Below are positions 37,128 through 46,527 of a stretch of DNA of 64,000 nt, one piece after another. Within the stretch, counting starts at the first letter, position 1; the number at the start of each line of letters is the position of its first letter. Source of the stretch: Candidatus Pantoea floridensis (lineage in GTDB: Bacteria > Pseudomonadota > Gammaproteobacteria > Enterobacterales > Enterobacteriaceae). The translations under genes were made by a program, and so were the position numbers. The stretch is taken from NCBI RefSeq assembly GCF_900215435.1, contig NZ_OCMY01000001.1, positions 2,170,001 through 2,234,000 on the forward strand, in the 5' to 3' direction. A model generated the notes under the pieces. It ran no database searches, was not told where the DNA came from, and saw only the letters and a program-made list of their open reading frames with translations.

Positions 37128-38633
37128 TTACTCGTTGATGTCCGGATGCTGCTGCACCAGGTTTTTACGTTTCGCCTCAAGTTTGGCGATCTCGTCATCA
37201 ATATCTTCGATTTTCTGCTCGATGTTGTCGTGATGCTCCTGCAGGATTTCACGCGCCTCTGCCATGTCGGAAGCCGCCGGTGTTGCGCCGCGCAGCGGCT
37301 TGTTGGCGGTCTCTTTCATGTAGATACCGGTGATTAAACCAATCACTGCCACGACCATCAGGTAGTAAGCCGGCATATACAGATTATTGGTGGCTTCCAC
37401 CAGATAGGCGGTCAGCGTTGGCGTCAAACCGGCCACCAGTACCGAAATGTTAAACGCGCTCGCCAGCGCACTGTAGCGGATGTGCGTTGGGAACATTGCG
37501 GGCAGCGAAGAAGCCATCACACCGGTAAAGGCGTTGAGGATCACCGCCATCAGCAGCAGACCAGCAAAAATCAGGCCCAGCACGCCGCTATTGATCAACA
37601 TAAAGGCCGGAATCGCGAAGATGAACAGCGCGATGCTGCCGATGATCACAAACGGACGACGACCGAAACGGTCACTCAGCATCCCCATTACCGGCTGCAC
37701 AAACAGCATACCCATCATGATGGCGATGATAATCAGCACACCGTGATCTTCCGAGTAGTGCAGGTTATGCGACAGGTAGCTCGGCATGTAGGTCAGCAGC
37801 ATGTAGTAGGTCACGTTGGTGGCGATCACCAGACCGATACAGGCCAGCAGGCTTTTCCAGTGTTTGGTCGCAATCTCTTTGAAAGAGACTTTCGGGCCGT
37901 CGCGCAGACCTTCGCGGTCACCCTGTTCCAGGTTATCAACGTGCTGCTGGAACGCCGGGGTTTCTTCCAGCGCATGACGCAGGTACAAGCCGATAATACC
38001 GAGCGGCAGCGCCAGGAAGAACGGCAGGCGCCAGCCCCATTCGAGGAACTTCTCTTCACCAATGATGGTGGAGATCAGGACGACGACACCCGCGCCCAGC
38101 ACAAAGCCCGCAATGGAGCCGAAATCGAGCCAGCTACCCATAAAGCCGCGCTTACGGTCCGGCGAGTATTCCGCGACGAAGATCGATGCGCCGGTATATT
38201 CTCCGCCGACCGAAAAGCCCTGGGCCATTTTCGCCAGCAGCAGCAGCACCGGTGCCCAAATGCCGATAGAGGCATAGGACGGTATCAGGCCGATACAGAA
38301 GGTACTGATCGACATGATGACAATGGTTATGGAAAGGATTTTTTGGCGACCGTATTTGTCACCCAACATACCGAAGAACAGGCCGCCCAGTGGACGGATC
38401 AGGAACGGTACCGAGAAGGTTGCCAGTGCGGCAATCATCTGAATACCTGGCGTGGCATCCGGGAAAAAGACTTTACCCAGTGCGTAAGCCACAAAGCCAT
38501 AAACACCAAAATCAAACCACTCCATCGCGTTGCCCAGAGACGCGGCGGTAATAGCTTTACGTAAACGGGCGTCGTCGATAATCGTGACGTCATCCAGCCC
38601 AATAGGTTTTACACGCTTCCTACGTAGTTTCAT
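37128..38633 (-). CDS. proP: Osmosensory proline/glycine betaine transporter ProP
   Basis: A 501-residue H+-coupled major facilitator that imports proline, betaine and other osmolytes on hyperosmotic shock. Start ATG 38633 (MKLRRKRVKPIGL) aligns with E. coli. Transmembrane blocks (GNAMEWFDFGVYGFVAYALG, GGEYTGASIFVAEYSPDRKR) are almost unchanged. The C-terminal coiled coil (NIEQKIEDIDDEIAKLEAKR) that tunes the osmotic threshold is present. Confidence 0.97.
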   Translation of the reverse strand: MKLRRKRVKPIGLDDVTIIDDARLRKAITAASLGNAMEWFDFGVYGFVAYALGKVFFPDATPGIQMIAALATFSVPFLIRPLGGLFFGMLGDKYGRQKILSITIVIMSISTFCIGLIPSYASIGIWAPVLLLLAKMAQGFSVGGEYTGASIFVAEYSPDRKRGFMGSWLDFGSIAGFVLGAGVVVLISTIIGEEKFLEWGWRLPFFLALPLGIIGLYLRHALEETPAFQQHVDNLEQGDREGLRDGPKVSFKEIATKHWKSLLACIGLVIATNVTYYMLLTYMPSYLSHNLHYSEDHGVLIIIAIMMGMLFVQPVMGMLSDRFGRRPFVIIGSIALFIFAIPAFMLINSGVLGLIFAGLLLMAVILNAFTGVMASSLPAMFPTHIRYSALASAFNISVLVAGLTPTLTAYLVEATNNLYMPAYYLMVVAVIGLITGIYMKETANKPLRGATPAASDMAEAREILQEHHDNIEQKIEDIDDEIAKLEAKRKNLVQQHPDINE

Positions 38634-38966
38634 GAGGTTACCCTGTATTGGAATTCGAAAAATCCTCAACGCTGCGGACTCAATTAAAGCGAACAGTCCG
38701 CGGCGTTGAGAAAATTAAAGCATAGCCGTGAAAAAGCGTTTTCCCCTGGCCTGCCGCAGCAATTATTAGGGAGGTAATGATTGCCAACCGCGACAGAGTA
38801 TACCGATTTTGTGTGATATTTGTCATGTTTCCGCCATTAACTGTCTATTTTTTAGCTAATGCTGTGGTGTATCTGCTGAATAAACGCGCAAGGAAAGCCA
38901 CTAAAACCGTCCAATGCGTATGGCTAAAAAAGATCATTAATAGAGGGATCAACTAGCGACTGGCGA
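38634..38966. promoter_or_regulatory. proP control region
   Basis: 333 bp with no supported gene. TGTGA-N6-TCATG at 38812-38827 resembles a CRP site, about 180 bp before the proP start, roughly where CRP acts at the distal proP promoter of E. coli. This match is partial and inferred. The rest shows AT-rich stretches but no hairpin with a T run. Confidence 0.4.
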
Positions 38967-39927
38967 TCAAAGCAGTGAACGCAGCGGCGCGGCCGTCAAC
39001 CATCCCTGAATATCTTCTACCGCCTGGGTAAAGTAAGTCCGGTAATTGCTGTCAGCTACATAGCCGAGATGCGGGGTTGCCAGCACGTTGGGCAAGTGGC
39101 GCAAAGGATGATCCGCAGGGAGCGGTTCCTGTTCAAACACATCCAATCCCGCACCCGCCAGCTGACCCGACTGCAACGCGCTGATCATCGCCTGTTGATC
39201 GACAATGCCGGCACGCGACGTGTTAATCAGCAGCGCACCAGGCTTCATCTGCGCCAGCGCATCGGCATCAATCAGATGGCGCGAGCGATCGCTAAGCACC
39301 AGATGAATCGACACCACATCACTTTTAGTGAGCAGCGCCGTCAGCGACGGCATGGGTTCTGGCACCACACTCGGCAGCGCGTTCTGCGGTTAAATTCTGG
39401 CTCCATGCACAAACGTGCATGCCAAATGCCTGCGCGACCCTGGCCATCTCGCCGCCAATTTTGCCAAGTCCGACCAAGCCCAGCGTTTTGCCCTGCAGGC
39501 TGATGCCTAAGGTATGTTGCCACGCACCGTTACTGCGCAGCGTCTGATTCTCAGGCACGATATGGCGCGCCAGGCCGAGCAACAATCCCCAGCTGAGCTC
39601 CATGGGCGCGGCGCTGCTGCTGGCGGTACCGCACACGGCGATATAACGCTCGGCGCAGGCGTCTAAATCGATTGCGGCGTTACGCATGCCGGAAGTGACC
39701 ACCAGTTTCAGATTGGGCAGGCGGCCAATCAGCTCGGCGCTCAGCGGCGTGCGCTCACGCATTATTACCAGAATATCTGCATGGGCGATGTGCTTAACCA
39801 ATTCATCCTGGTCGGCGTAATGTTCAGAAAGGGAAGTGGTGTAAACCAGCGGTTCAAGCGAGGCCCAATCGGCAAGCGTTAGGGCGACGTTCTGATAATC
39901 ATCAAGAATGATGCAGTTCAGGCTCAT
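38967..39927 (-). pseudogene. D-2-hydroxyacid dehydrogenase family gene, frameshifted
   Basis: Two overlapping minus-strand frames together make one D-isomer-specific 2-hydroxyacid dehydrogenase of about 318 residues. The first (from ATG 39927, MSLNCIILDDYQN) holds the N-terminal catalytic part and the NAD motif GLVGLGKIGGEMA, then runs out of frame after ERAAECGA near 39366. The second resumes at PEPMPSLTALLTKSDVVSIHL and carries the catalytic Arg (NTSRAGIVD), Glu (FEQEPLP) and His (TPHLGY). The shift equals one extra base (or two missing) near 39360-39372. The start lies within the 3' end of the EAL gene. Confidence 0.85.
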
Positions 39928-41506
39928 GGTGTTCCTCAACAAGAAGCGGTTTGTGCCCTTGCTCGCTGAGCCAGGCACGCAGCTGGTCATTATCCATCGG
40001 ACGGGCATAATAATAGCCCTGAATAAATATCACGCCACGCTGCTGCAGATACGCAAATTGCGTCGCGGTTTCTACACCCTCGCCAAGCACATCCAGTTCC
40101 AGCTTATGGCATAGGTTGATAATCGCATCCAGCACCGGCGTCTCAACGTCTAACCCCTCAATGGCATTGATAAAGCCGCGATCGATTTTCAAATAATCCA
40201 GCGGGAAGGTGAGCAGATAGGTCAATGAACAGTGGCCGGTACCGAAATCGTCGATCGCCACCTTCATACCCTGCGCCCGTAAATGACGCAGTTTGCGTGC
40301 CACCATCTCACCGTCTTCAATCAGGCTGCGTTCGGTCAGCTCCAGCGTAATGCATAGCTGTTTATGTTTGATGCGCGCCGCAAACTGTTCAATATCAGTG
40401 ATAAAGTCTGGATGCTGCAAATGTTCAGCGGCCAGATTTAGCCCAATATGGAAGCCGGCATCCACCTGCCAGCTCTGAATATCTTCCGCCATCAGATCCA
40501 GCAGGTGCTGCGTCAACGGCACAATCATCCCTTCGGCTTCGGCGGCGCTGATAAAAATATCGGGGCGAATCATCTCACCGTTCGGCAGCTGCCAACGCAA
40601 CAGCGCCTCCGCACCGGCACATGCCTGAAATTTATTGCTGTAGACCGGTTGATAATGCACCGAAAACTGGCGGCCACGAATGGCACGGCGAATCTCGTCA
40701 CGCCATGAAATACGCCGACGCAGCCAGTTGGCTGTCAGGATCATCAGCAGAATCGAGAAAATTGCCGCCATGGGCAGGAAGATAAACAGCGCCTGGCGCC
40801 AGGCTTTAAGCAGCTCGGAAGCGGGCACCGTAACGTTGACGCTGATGGGATAGCGGCTGGATTCGGTCTGATAAGATTCGCTTTTCAGATACAACTCGGG
40901 GGACGTGTCGCTGGGCCCGCTGCCGATCACCGCGCCGCCGCTAAATTGCAGGCTCATTTGATAACCCCGCGATTCACCGATAGCGTGCATGAAATCCATC
41001 AAATACTGGCCGTCAATCACCGCCCAAAAACCGCTGGTATCAGGAAGCTGCCGCACAAAAACCACGGCGGGACGCGTGGGCACACCCACCGTGCCGCGCA
41101 CCGAAACGCTCCACCAGGCTTTGCCGGTAATCGGCGGCGGCTGCATCATCATTTCGGCCAGCGTGCCGTGGGCCAGACCGAACGCGGAGGAACAGCTGAT
41201 GTCGTCGCCATTCAGCATGCCGATGGAGCGAAAATAGGGGTTGAGCGTGCCGGCGCGCTGCAGCTTATCCTGAATCTGCGCGCAGGGCTGATTGTGGTAC
41301 TGGCGCAGCTCGGTGATCATATCCCAGGCGTTGTCGCTCATCTTTTCAGCCTGCGTCAACAAGGTGTTGGCCGTTGAAATCTGCTGCTGACTGACCGTGT
41401 GGCGCGCTTCGATTGCGGTGCAAAGGATGCCGAGCACCAGCGGTAATAACCCGGCGCAGACAATTAATAGCCAGCCAAAATCGCGATGTCGTTTTTGCGG
41501 AAGCAC
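39902..41506 (-). CDS. CSS-EAL cyclic-di-GMP phosphodiesterase
   Basis: A 534-residue inner-membrane protein. A first hydrophobic segment (about residues 11-30), a periplasmic CSS domain with the redox-sensing motif SCSS (104-107), and a second segment (about 238-260) precede a cytoplasmic EAL domain. EALLRW begins at 300; ELTERSLIEDG and AIDDFGTGHCSL hold further metal and loop-6 residues, so activity in degrading c-di-GMP is expected. In E. coli relatives the CSS disulfide state, set by DsbA/DsbB, controls stability. Its 3' end overlaps the dehydrogenase pseudogene start. Confidence 0.93.
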   Translation of the reverse strand: MLPQKRHRDFGWLLIVCAGLLPLVLGILCTAIEARHTVSQQQISTANTLLTQAEKMSDNAWDMITELRQYHNQPCAQIQDKLQRAGTLNPYFRSIGMLNGDDISCSSAFGLAHGTLAEMMMQPPPITGKAWWSVSVRGTVGVPTRPAVVFVRQLPDTSGFWAVIDGQYLMDFMHAIGESRGYQMSLQFSGGAVIGSGPSDTSPELYLKSESYQTESSRYPISVNVTVPASELLKAWRQALFIFLPMAAIFSILLMILTANWLRRRISWRDEIRRAIRGRQFSVHYQPVYSNKFQACAGAEALLRWQLPNGEMIRPDIFISAAEAEGMIVPLTQHLLDLMAEDIQSWQVDAGFHIGLNLAAEHLQHPDFITDIEQFAARIKHKQLCITLELTERSLIEDGEMVARKLRHLRAQGMKVAIDDFGTGHCSLTYLLTFPLDYLKIDRGFINAIEGLDVETPVLDAIINLCHKLELDVLGEGVETATQFAYLQQRGVIFIQGYYYARPMDNDQLRAWLSEQGHKPLLVEEHHEPELHHS

Positions 41507-41660
41507 CAGACATTCCTCGGTCGGTTAAAGCAGTTAAAAGCAGGCAAACAGCGGCGTCAGCAGCATACCACTTTCATCGGGCGCTGCATGTTAGCGATTT
41601 AAGAATTAACCGATCTGATACAGGTCAATGATCAATCCCGCTTTGCGTTTAATGATCATC

Positions 41661-41693
41661 TTTTGCCGCTGTTGGCATGTCCCAGCGGCAAAA
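41661..41693. repeat. Perfect 11-bp inverted repeat
   Basis: TTTTGCCGCTG/CAGCGGCAAAA around an 11-base spacer, between the EAL gene start and the tqsA stop. T residues lie at the outer left and A residues at the outer right, the wrong order for a terminator on either strand. It could be an operator for the EAL gene. Confidence 0.55.
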
Positions 41694-41757
41694 TCGCTAT
41701 GCCTCGATGTTAGGCAAGCATATTGACCTGAAAATGAGGAATGAAAATGTGCAGCGG

Positions 41758-42804
41758 TTATCGCGCCCGCGATCCCGGCCGGCCGTTGCCCAGCATAATC
41801 GCCAACCGGCTGCCGCCCGGCGTGGTTTCCATCAAAATTTTGGTCACGCTGGTGAGCGGCACCGACAGCAACATGCCCACCGGGCCCAGCAGCCAGCCCC
41901 AGAAAATCAACGACAGAAACACCACCAATGTCGACAGTCCCAGTCCACGCCCCATCAGTCGCGGCTCCAGCATATTGCCGAATACCATATGAATGGCGCT
42001 AAACAGCGCGGCCACCAGCATGGCGTCATAAATATTGTTCAGCACCAGCGCCTGAATAAACGGCGGGATACCCGCGATGATGGGCCCAATATTAGGGATA
42101 AAATTAAGGATGAAGGCCACCACGCCCCAGAACAGCGCGAACTTCACGCCGAGCAGCAGCAGCGACAGCCAAACGGCGACGCCGGTTATCAAGCTCACCA
42201 GGGTTTTTAGCGCCAGGTAGTGCGTCACGCCTTTCAACGCGCGGTGCAAACCGGCAATGCGGATCTGCGGATTGACCATCGCATTACGCATTTTGTACGG
42301 CAGATGGCGCACTTCAAACAGCATAAACACCACGGTAAGAATCAGCAGCAGCACGTTGGTCATTGCGCCGGAGAGCTGAGTGAGTAGCGTGGTGGCCATG
42401 TTCATAATGACGTTGGGGTCGAGACGCGCGGCCAGCGCATCGGTGGAAATGTTGATATGAAAACGGGCGGCGAAGTGCTGAACCACCGCAAGCTTCTGTT
42501 CGAGCAGGGTGCGGATTTGCGGGTAGGTATCACTGAAGTCGCTGGCTGAGCTGGCGAGCACCGCCACCAACAGCAGCAGCACGATGAAAATCACCGTGAT
42601 CACCAGCGTAATCGCCAGGCTGCGCTTTACGCCGCGCCGCATCAGCATCGTCACCAGCGGGTTGAGCACAATCGCTAAAAAGCTGGCCAACAAGAAGGGC
42701 ACCAGAATGTCCGAGGCGGCGCGAATGCCCGCCAGAATAATCACCAGCATCGCCAGTTTCACCAGGATGTTCTGGCCAATTTTTTCCTGTAGCAGGTTGT
42801 TCAT
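41758..42804 (-). CDS. tqsA: AI-2E family transporter, TqsA-like
   Basis: A 348-residue inner-membrane protein of the AI-2E/UPF0118 family with about seven hydrophobic segments. The C-terminal block MGRGLGLSTLVVFLSLIFWG is nearly identical to E. coli TqsA, which exports the quorum signal AI-2. Start ATG 42804 follows AGGAGAG; the open frame upstream runs through a REP element and is rejected. Single gene; the tqsA symbol is by similarity. Confidence 0.88.
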   Translation of the reverse strand: MNNLLQEKIGQNILVKLAMLVIILAGIRAASDILVPFLLASFLAIVLNPLVTMLMRRGVKRSLAITLVITVIFIVLLLLVAVLASSASDFSDTYPQIRTLLEQKLAVVQHFAARFHINISTDALAARLDPNVIMNMATTLLTQLSGAMTNVLLLILTVVFMLFEVRHLPYKMRNAMVNPQIRIAGLHRALKGVTHYLALKTLVSLITGVAVWLSLLLLGVKFALFWGVVAFILNFIPNIGPIIAGIPPFIQALVLNNIYDAMLVAALFSAIHMVFGNMLEPRLMGRGLGLSTLVVFLSLIFWGWLLGPVGMLLSVPLTSVTKILMETTPGGSRLAIMLGNGRPGSRAR

Positions 42805-42893
42805 GCTCTCTCCTGAGACATTTTTTCTCAGGAAAGTGTAGCTGATGAAAAATAACTCTCTGTATTTTAAGACAAACAGAAAAAAGGTTTCCA

Positions 42894-42961
42894 GGTGCGC
42901 ATGAATGCGCACCCTACGAAATCCGCACCGTTTCATTGTAGGGTCGCCATTTATGGCGACC
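42894..42961. repeat. GTAG-type REP pair
   Basis: 42894-42917 has the GCGCATGAATGCGC core and CCCTAC; 42938-42961 has GTAGGG and the TCGCCATTTATGGCGA core. Heads face inward; two stem types in one pair. Confidence 0.9.
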
Positions 42962-42968
42962 GCTATCA

Positions 42969-44618
42969 TCAGCGACGCTGACGCTGCATCAGCGCGGTGG
43001 CGGCAAGCATCAGACTGAGGCTGGCGAGCAGCGTCAGCGTGGCCATCGCCATCCCTTGCCCGACCGAACCCTGCTCGAACTGACGCCAGATAAAGATCGC
43101 CACGGTTTGCGTGCCCGCCGGTGCCAGCAGCAGTGAGGTCACCAACTCGCGTGATGCTACGGCAAACACCATCATCATAGCCGCCAGCAGGCTGGGTGCC
43201 ACCAGCGGTAATACGATCAGGCGCAGCGCCTGCAGGCGTGATGCACCATGAACGCGGGCGGCAGGTTCCAGCGTCGGTGCCAGCTGGCGCAATGCGCTAC
43301 TGACATAACGCACCGGCCACGGCAGCAGCAAACAGCTGTACGAAAGTAACAGAATCCCAAGGGTGTTATAGGGCGAAACCGGCCAAAACCCGCGATTCCA
43401 CAGCAGAATCAATCCTACGCCGACCACCACGCCCGGCATTGCCGCAGGCAGCAGCGCCAGGCCATCCATCATGGCGAGCAGGCGAGTTTTGCCTTCCGAT
43501 ACGCGCCAGGCGATAAGAAAACCGAGCGCGCCGGTCAACAATGCCGCTCCGAGCGCCAGTCCGATGCTGGTGGAGAAGGCTGCCAGCGCATCGCCCTGTT
43601 GGCTAAACAGTGCGCCAAAGTGGCGCAGCGTCAGGTTATTGAGCTGTAATCCGCCGGAGAGAGTATTTAGCAGGCCGCTCAACGCCATAGCACCCAGCGG
43701 CAGCACCACCGTCAGCAGCAGCGTGAGCACAAACGGCAGCAGCAGCACTATCTGCCAGCGACCGGCATGCGTCAGCTCCTGGGTAACCGGCTTGCCGCTC
43801 ACCGCCGTCACATCGCTGCTGCCTGTGAGTTTGCGTTGCAGCAACCACGCTGCGAGCGCCACCACACTTAGCATCAGCGACAATAACGCTGCGCCGGGCA
43901 GATCGATCGGCCAGTCGGCAAGTTTGGTTTCAATTCCTACGGTCATCAGCGTCAGCTTTGCCTGCGCGCCGAGTGCCGCGGGCACGCCGTACTCTTCAAT
44001 CGCCAGCGTAAACGCCAGCAGTACGCCGCCCGCCAGCGCCGGTAAGGTAAGCGGCAAGGTGATGTGCCAGAAACCGCGCCATGCCGATGCGCCATGCACG
44101 CGCGCCACCCAGGCGAGACGCTGTCCGCTGGCCATCAGCGAGCGTGACACCGCGAAATAGACCACCGGGAAGATGTTTAGCGTCATCACCAGAACCATGC
44201 CGCTGCTGCTAAACAGCAGGCTGGCGAAATTGATGCCGGTGAGTTGTTCGATATAGCCGTTGCGTTGCAGCGCCAGCGTCCATGACAGCGCCGCGATATA
44301 GGGCGGCGTGAGAAAGGGGATCAGAAACAGCAGATCCCACAGCGCCGCGCCCGGCAGACGGAACAGGCCGCGCACTGCGCCGAGCGGCAAACCCAGCAGC
44401 AAGCTGCACAGCGCTACGCCGCCGCCGATTTTCAGCGTGCCCAGCCCCATGGATAACAGCTGTGGATCGTTCAGCAGTGTCGGTAACGTGCTGAAGGCGT
44501 CACGCCAGCTGCCTGCGCTGAAGTGTGGAAACAGCGCCTGCAGCACGATAAACAGCAGCGGCAGCGCCACCAGCAGCAGCAACGCCAGCAGAATCAATCC
44601 GTTCAGGGCACGCGACAT
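42969..44618 (-). CDS. ABC transporter permease (fused two-domain, iron/spermidine type)
   Basis: A 549-residue inner-membrane permease with about 12 hydrophobic segments and two binding-protein-dependent transport domains in tandem. Each has an EAA-like cytoplasmic loop (ARVHGASAWRGFWHITLPLTLP and ARVHGASRLQALRLIVLPLV). This is the FbpB/SfuB layout of Fe3+ and related importers. It starts 3 nt after the binding-protein stop, so the operon is ATPase, binding protein, permease. Substrate not certain. Confidence 0.88.
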   Translation of the reverse strand: MSRALNGLILLALLLLVALPLLFIVLQALFPHFSAGSWRDAFSTLPTLLNDPQLLSMGLGTLKIGGGVALCSLLLGLPLGAVRGLFRLPGAALWDLLFLIPFLTPPYIAALSWTLALQRNGYIEQLTGINFASLLFSSSGMVLVMTLNIFPVVYFAVSRSLMASGQRLAWVARVHGASAWRGFWHITLPLTLPALAGGVLLAFTLAIEEYGVPAALGAQAKLTLMTVGIETKLADWPIDLPGAALLSLMLSVVALAAWLLQRKLTGSSDVTAVSGKPVTQELTHAGRWQIVLLLPFVLTLLLTVVLPLGAMALSGLLNTLSGGLQLNNLTLRHFGALFSQQGDALAAFSTSIGLALGAALLTGALGFLIAWRVSEGKTRLLAMMDGLALLPAAMPGVVVGVGLILLWNRGFWPVSPYNTLGILLLSYSCLLLPWPVRYVSSALRQLAPTLEPAARVHGASRLQALRLIVLPLVAPSLLAAMMMVFAVASRELVTSLLLAPAGTQTVAIFIWRQFEQGSVGQGMAMATLTLLASLSLMLAATALMQRQRR

Positions 44619-44621
44619 CGC

Positions 44622-45608
44622 TTACTGCCCGAACAGCGCGCCGAAGCGCTTCAGTACCGCCGCGCGCTCGCTGCTGCCGTTCTGCTGGGTGGGTAACAGC
44701 TTAATTTCGGTAAACAGCGGGCGCTGCGCTTTGATATCGGTGCGTGCCGGCATCAGCCAGGCTTTCGCTACCTGCTCCTGACCTGCATCCGAAAGAACGT
44801 AATCAATAAAGGCTTTGGCATCATTGGCGTGCTGGCTGCTTTTCAGGATCATCATCGGACGCGGCGCCACCACGGTGCCATTTTCCGGGAAGATCACTTT
44901 CACGCTCTCGCCCTGCGCAATGTTGTTATAGGTGACGTAATCGACCGCGCCAAACACCGCCGCCCTGGCGCCTTGCAGCACCGGCGTGACCGCCTGCGCG
45001 TTTGGGCCGCTCATTATCATGCCGTTGGCTTTCAGCTGGTCAAACAGCTGCCAGGCTTTTTCGCCTTCGCTGTTTTGCAGGCCAATCAGCAGATCGAGTG
45101 ATGCGCCCGAGAGTGCCGGATCCGGCGTGGTGACTTTATCTTTAAAGGCGGGGGCGGTGAGATCCTGCCAGGTCTTCGGCTCTGGCGTATTGCTTTGCGT
45201 ATTCCACACGATGCCCAGCGCGGAAATACCCTGCGCCACGTAATCAGCGGTTTTGAACTGCTCTGGCACCTTTGCCGCGTTGGCGCTGTTAAACGGCAGC
45301 AACCAGCCACGCTGCTGCAGATCTTCTGCGGTATCCCACGAAGCCGAGATCAGCACGTCGGCCTGCGGATTGGCCTGTTCAGCCTCCAGACGTGCCATCA
45401 CTTTGCCGGTCGTGGCCTGGAAAATATTCACTTTAATACCGGTCTGTTTTTCAAATCCGGCGGCGAGACTTTTCGACAGCGAACCCGGACCCGCGGTATA
45501 CACCGTCAGCGCCTGGGCATCGTTGATCATCATAGCGGAAGTCAACATCATCGCGCTGATGGCTCCTTTCTGGCTGATGGCTCGTTTAACTGACTTGAGA
45601 GATGGCAT
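44622..45608 (-). CDS. ABC transporter periplasmic substrate-binding protein
   Basis: A 328-residue exported protein. Signal peptide cut after DAQA; the mature part starts LTVYTAGPGSLSKSLAAGFEKQ, the fold of extracellular solute-binding family 1 or 6 proteins (Fe3+, thiamine, 2-aminoethylphosphonate). ATG 45608 lies inside the ATPase 3' end (23-nt overlap); the frame is open much further up but that part is antitypical and overlaps the ATPase. The tyrosine pair typical of ferric-binding proteins is not obvious, so the ligand is open. Confidence 0.86.
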   Translation of the reverse strand: MPSLKSVKRAISQKGAISAMMLTSAMMINDAQALTVYTAGPGSLSKSLAAGFEKQTGIKVNIFQATTGKVMARLEAEQANPQADVLISASWDTAEDLQQRGWLLPFNSANAAKVPEQFKTADYVAQGISALGIVWNTQSNTPEPKTWQDLTAPAFKDKVTTPDPALSGASLDLLIGLQNSEGEKAWQLFDQLKANGMIMSGPNAQAVTPVLQGARAAVFGAVDYVTYNNIAQGESVKVIFPENGTVVAPRPMMILKSSQHANDAKAFIDYVLSDAGQEQVAKAWLMPARTDIKAQRPLFTEIKLLPTQQNGSSERAAVLKRFGALFGQ

Positions 45609-46299
45609 TGCGGTCCCCTGAGAGGTGAGTAACGGAAACAATCTGGCCCTGCGCCAGGTGAATGATGCGATCTGCCAGCGTGTTGGCTTCCTCGCGGTCG
45701 TGCGTAACGTAAACAGCGGTGATGCCCGCGGCGCGCAGCAAATCCGCCATGGTATGAACCAGGGTTTCTCGCAGGTCGCGGTCAAGGTTGGACAGCGGTT
45801 CGTCGAACAGCAAAATCGCCGGTTTCGCCACCAACGCGCGCGCCAGCGCCACGCGCTGCTGCTGGCCGCCGGAGAGCAGCGCCGGTTTACGATCGCCAAA
45901 ATCAGCCAGACCAACCTGCGCCAGGGCGGCATCGGCCTGTTCACGAGCGGCAGCTTTGCTGATGCCGCGCATGCGCAGCGGGAAGGCAACGTTTTGTGCC
46001 ACCGACATATGCGGCCACAGCGCATAATCCTGGAACACCATGCCGAGGTTGCGCTTCTCTGGGGCATCGCAGTGATGTGCCGATGCGACGCAGCGTGCGC
46101 CAATCCACAGCTCGCCTTCTGTCGGTTGCAGCAAGCCCGCCAGCAGTTTTAGCAGCGTGCTTTTGCCACAGCCGCTTGGGCCGAGTAGCGCAAGGATTTC
46201 GCCGGCGGGAATGGTCAGAGAGAGATCGTGCAGAATAGTCAGGTTACCCACTGACCATCTGAGATTTTTCAGTTCAATAGGCAGCGCGGCATGCGTCAT
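45586..46299 (-). CDS. ABC transporter ATP-binding protein
   Basis: A 237-residue ATPase with Walker [11 protein letters not shown]-loop ([12 protein letters not shown]), signature LSGGQQQR, Walker [13 protein letters not shown] and H-loop (VYVTHD). It lacks the extra C-terminal TOBE domain of PotA/FbpC and is thus of short type. GGGAGG precedes the ATG. First gene of the three-gene importer operon; no Fur-like site was noticed in the 228 bp upstream. Confidence 0.92.
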   Translation of the reverse strand: MTHAALPIELKNLRWSVGNLTILHDLSLTIPAGEILALLGPSGCGKSTLLKLLAGLLQPTEGELWIGARCVASAHHCDAPEKRNLGMVFQDYALWPHMSVAQNVAFPLRMRGISKAAAREQADAALAQVGLADFGDRKPALLSGGQQQRVALARALVAKPAILLFDEPLSNLDRDLRETLVHTMADLLRAAGITAVYVTHDREEANTLADRIIHLAQGQIVSVTHLSGDRNAISQVS

Positions 46300-46527
46300 C
46301 GGCCACCTCCCTTGCGAGAGTGGGCGTCAGGCACGCGCGCCTGCGTAGAAATCAGGAGCGTCATCAGATTTTCATCCTCTTTGGGATTTAATGACGGCGA
46401 GTCTACGAGGGCGATATGACGAAATGATGACCATAAACCTGGGCATTCCACTGATGCGCAGCGCGGCAAAAGGCGTATAGTTATCCTTCTGTTATAAAAA
46501 TTCCGTCACCCACGAGCGCAATTACTC

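Noticed and set aside
37482..38564. 360-codon plus-strand frame
   Set aside because: It lies fully antisense to proP, is rich in Gln, His and Arg as expected from a shadow frame, and has no ribosome site.
41677..42210. 177-codon plus-strand frame
   Set aside because: Antisense to tqsA with shadow-like composition (Gln/Arg/His rich).
42805..42969. 55-codon N-terminal extension of tqsA
   Set aside because: It reads through a REP pair; ATG 42804 has a good ribosome site and the family N-terminus.
45609..46103. Long N-terminal extension of the ABC binding protein
   Set aside because: It overlaps the ATPase gene in another frame; the internal ATG 45608 starts a clear signal peptide.
46300..46527. 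Fur box before the ABC importer operon
   Set aside because: No stretch close to the Fur consensus was seen, so iron control is not claimed.
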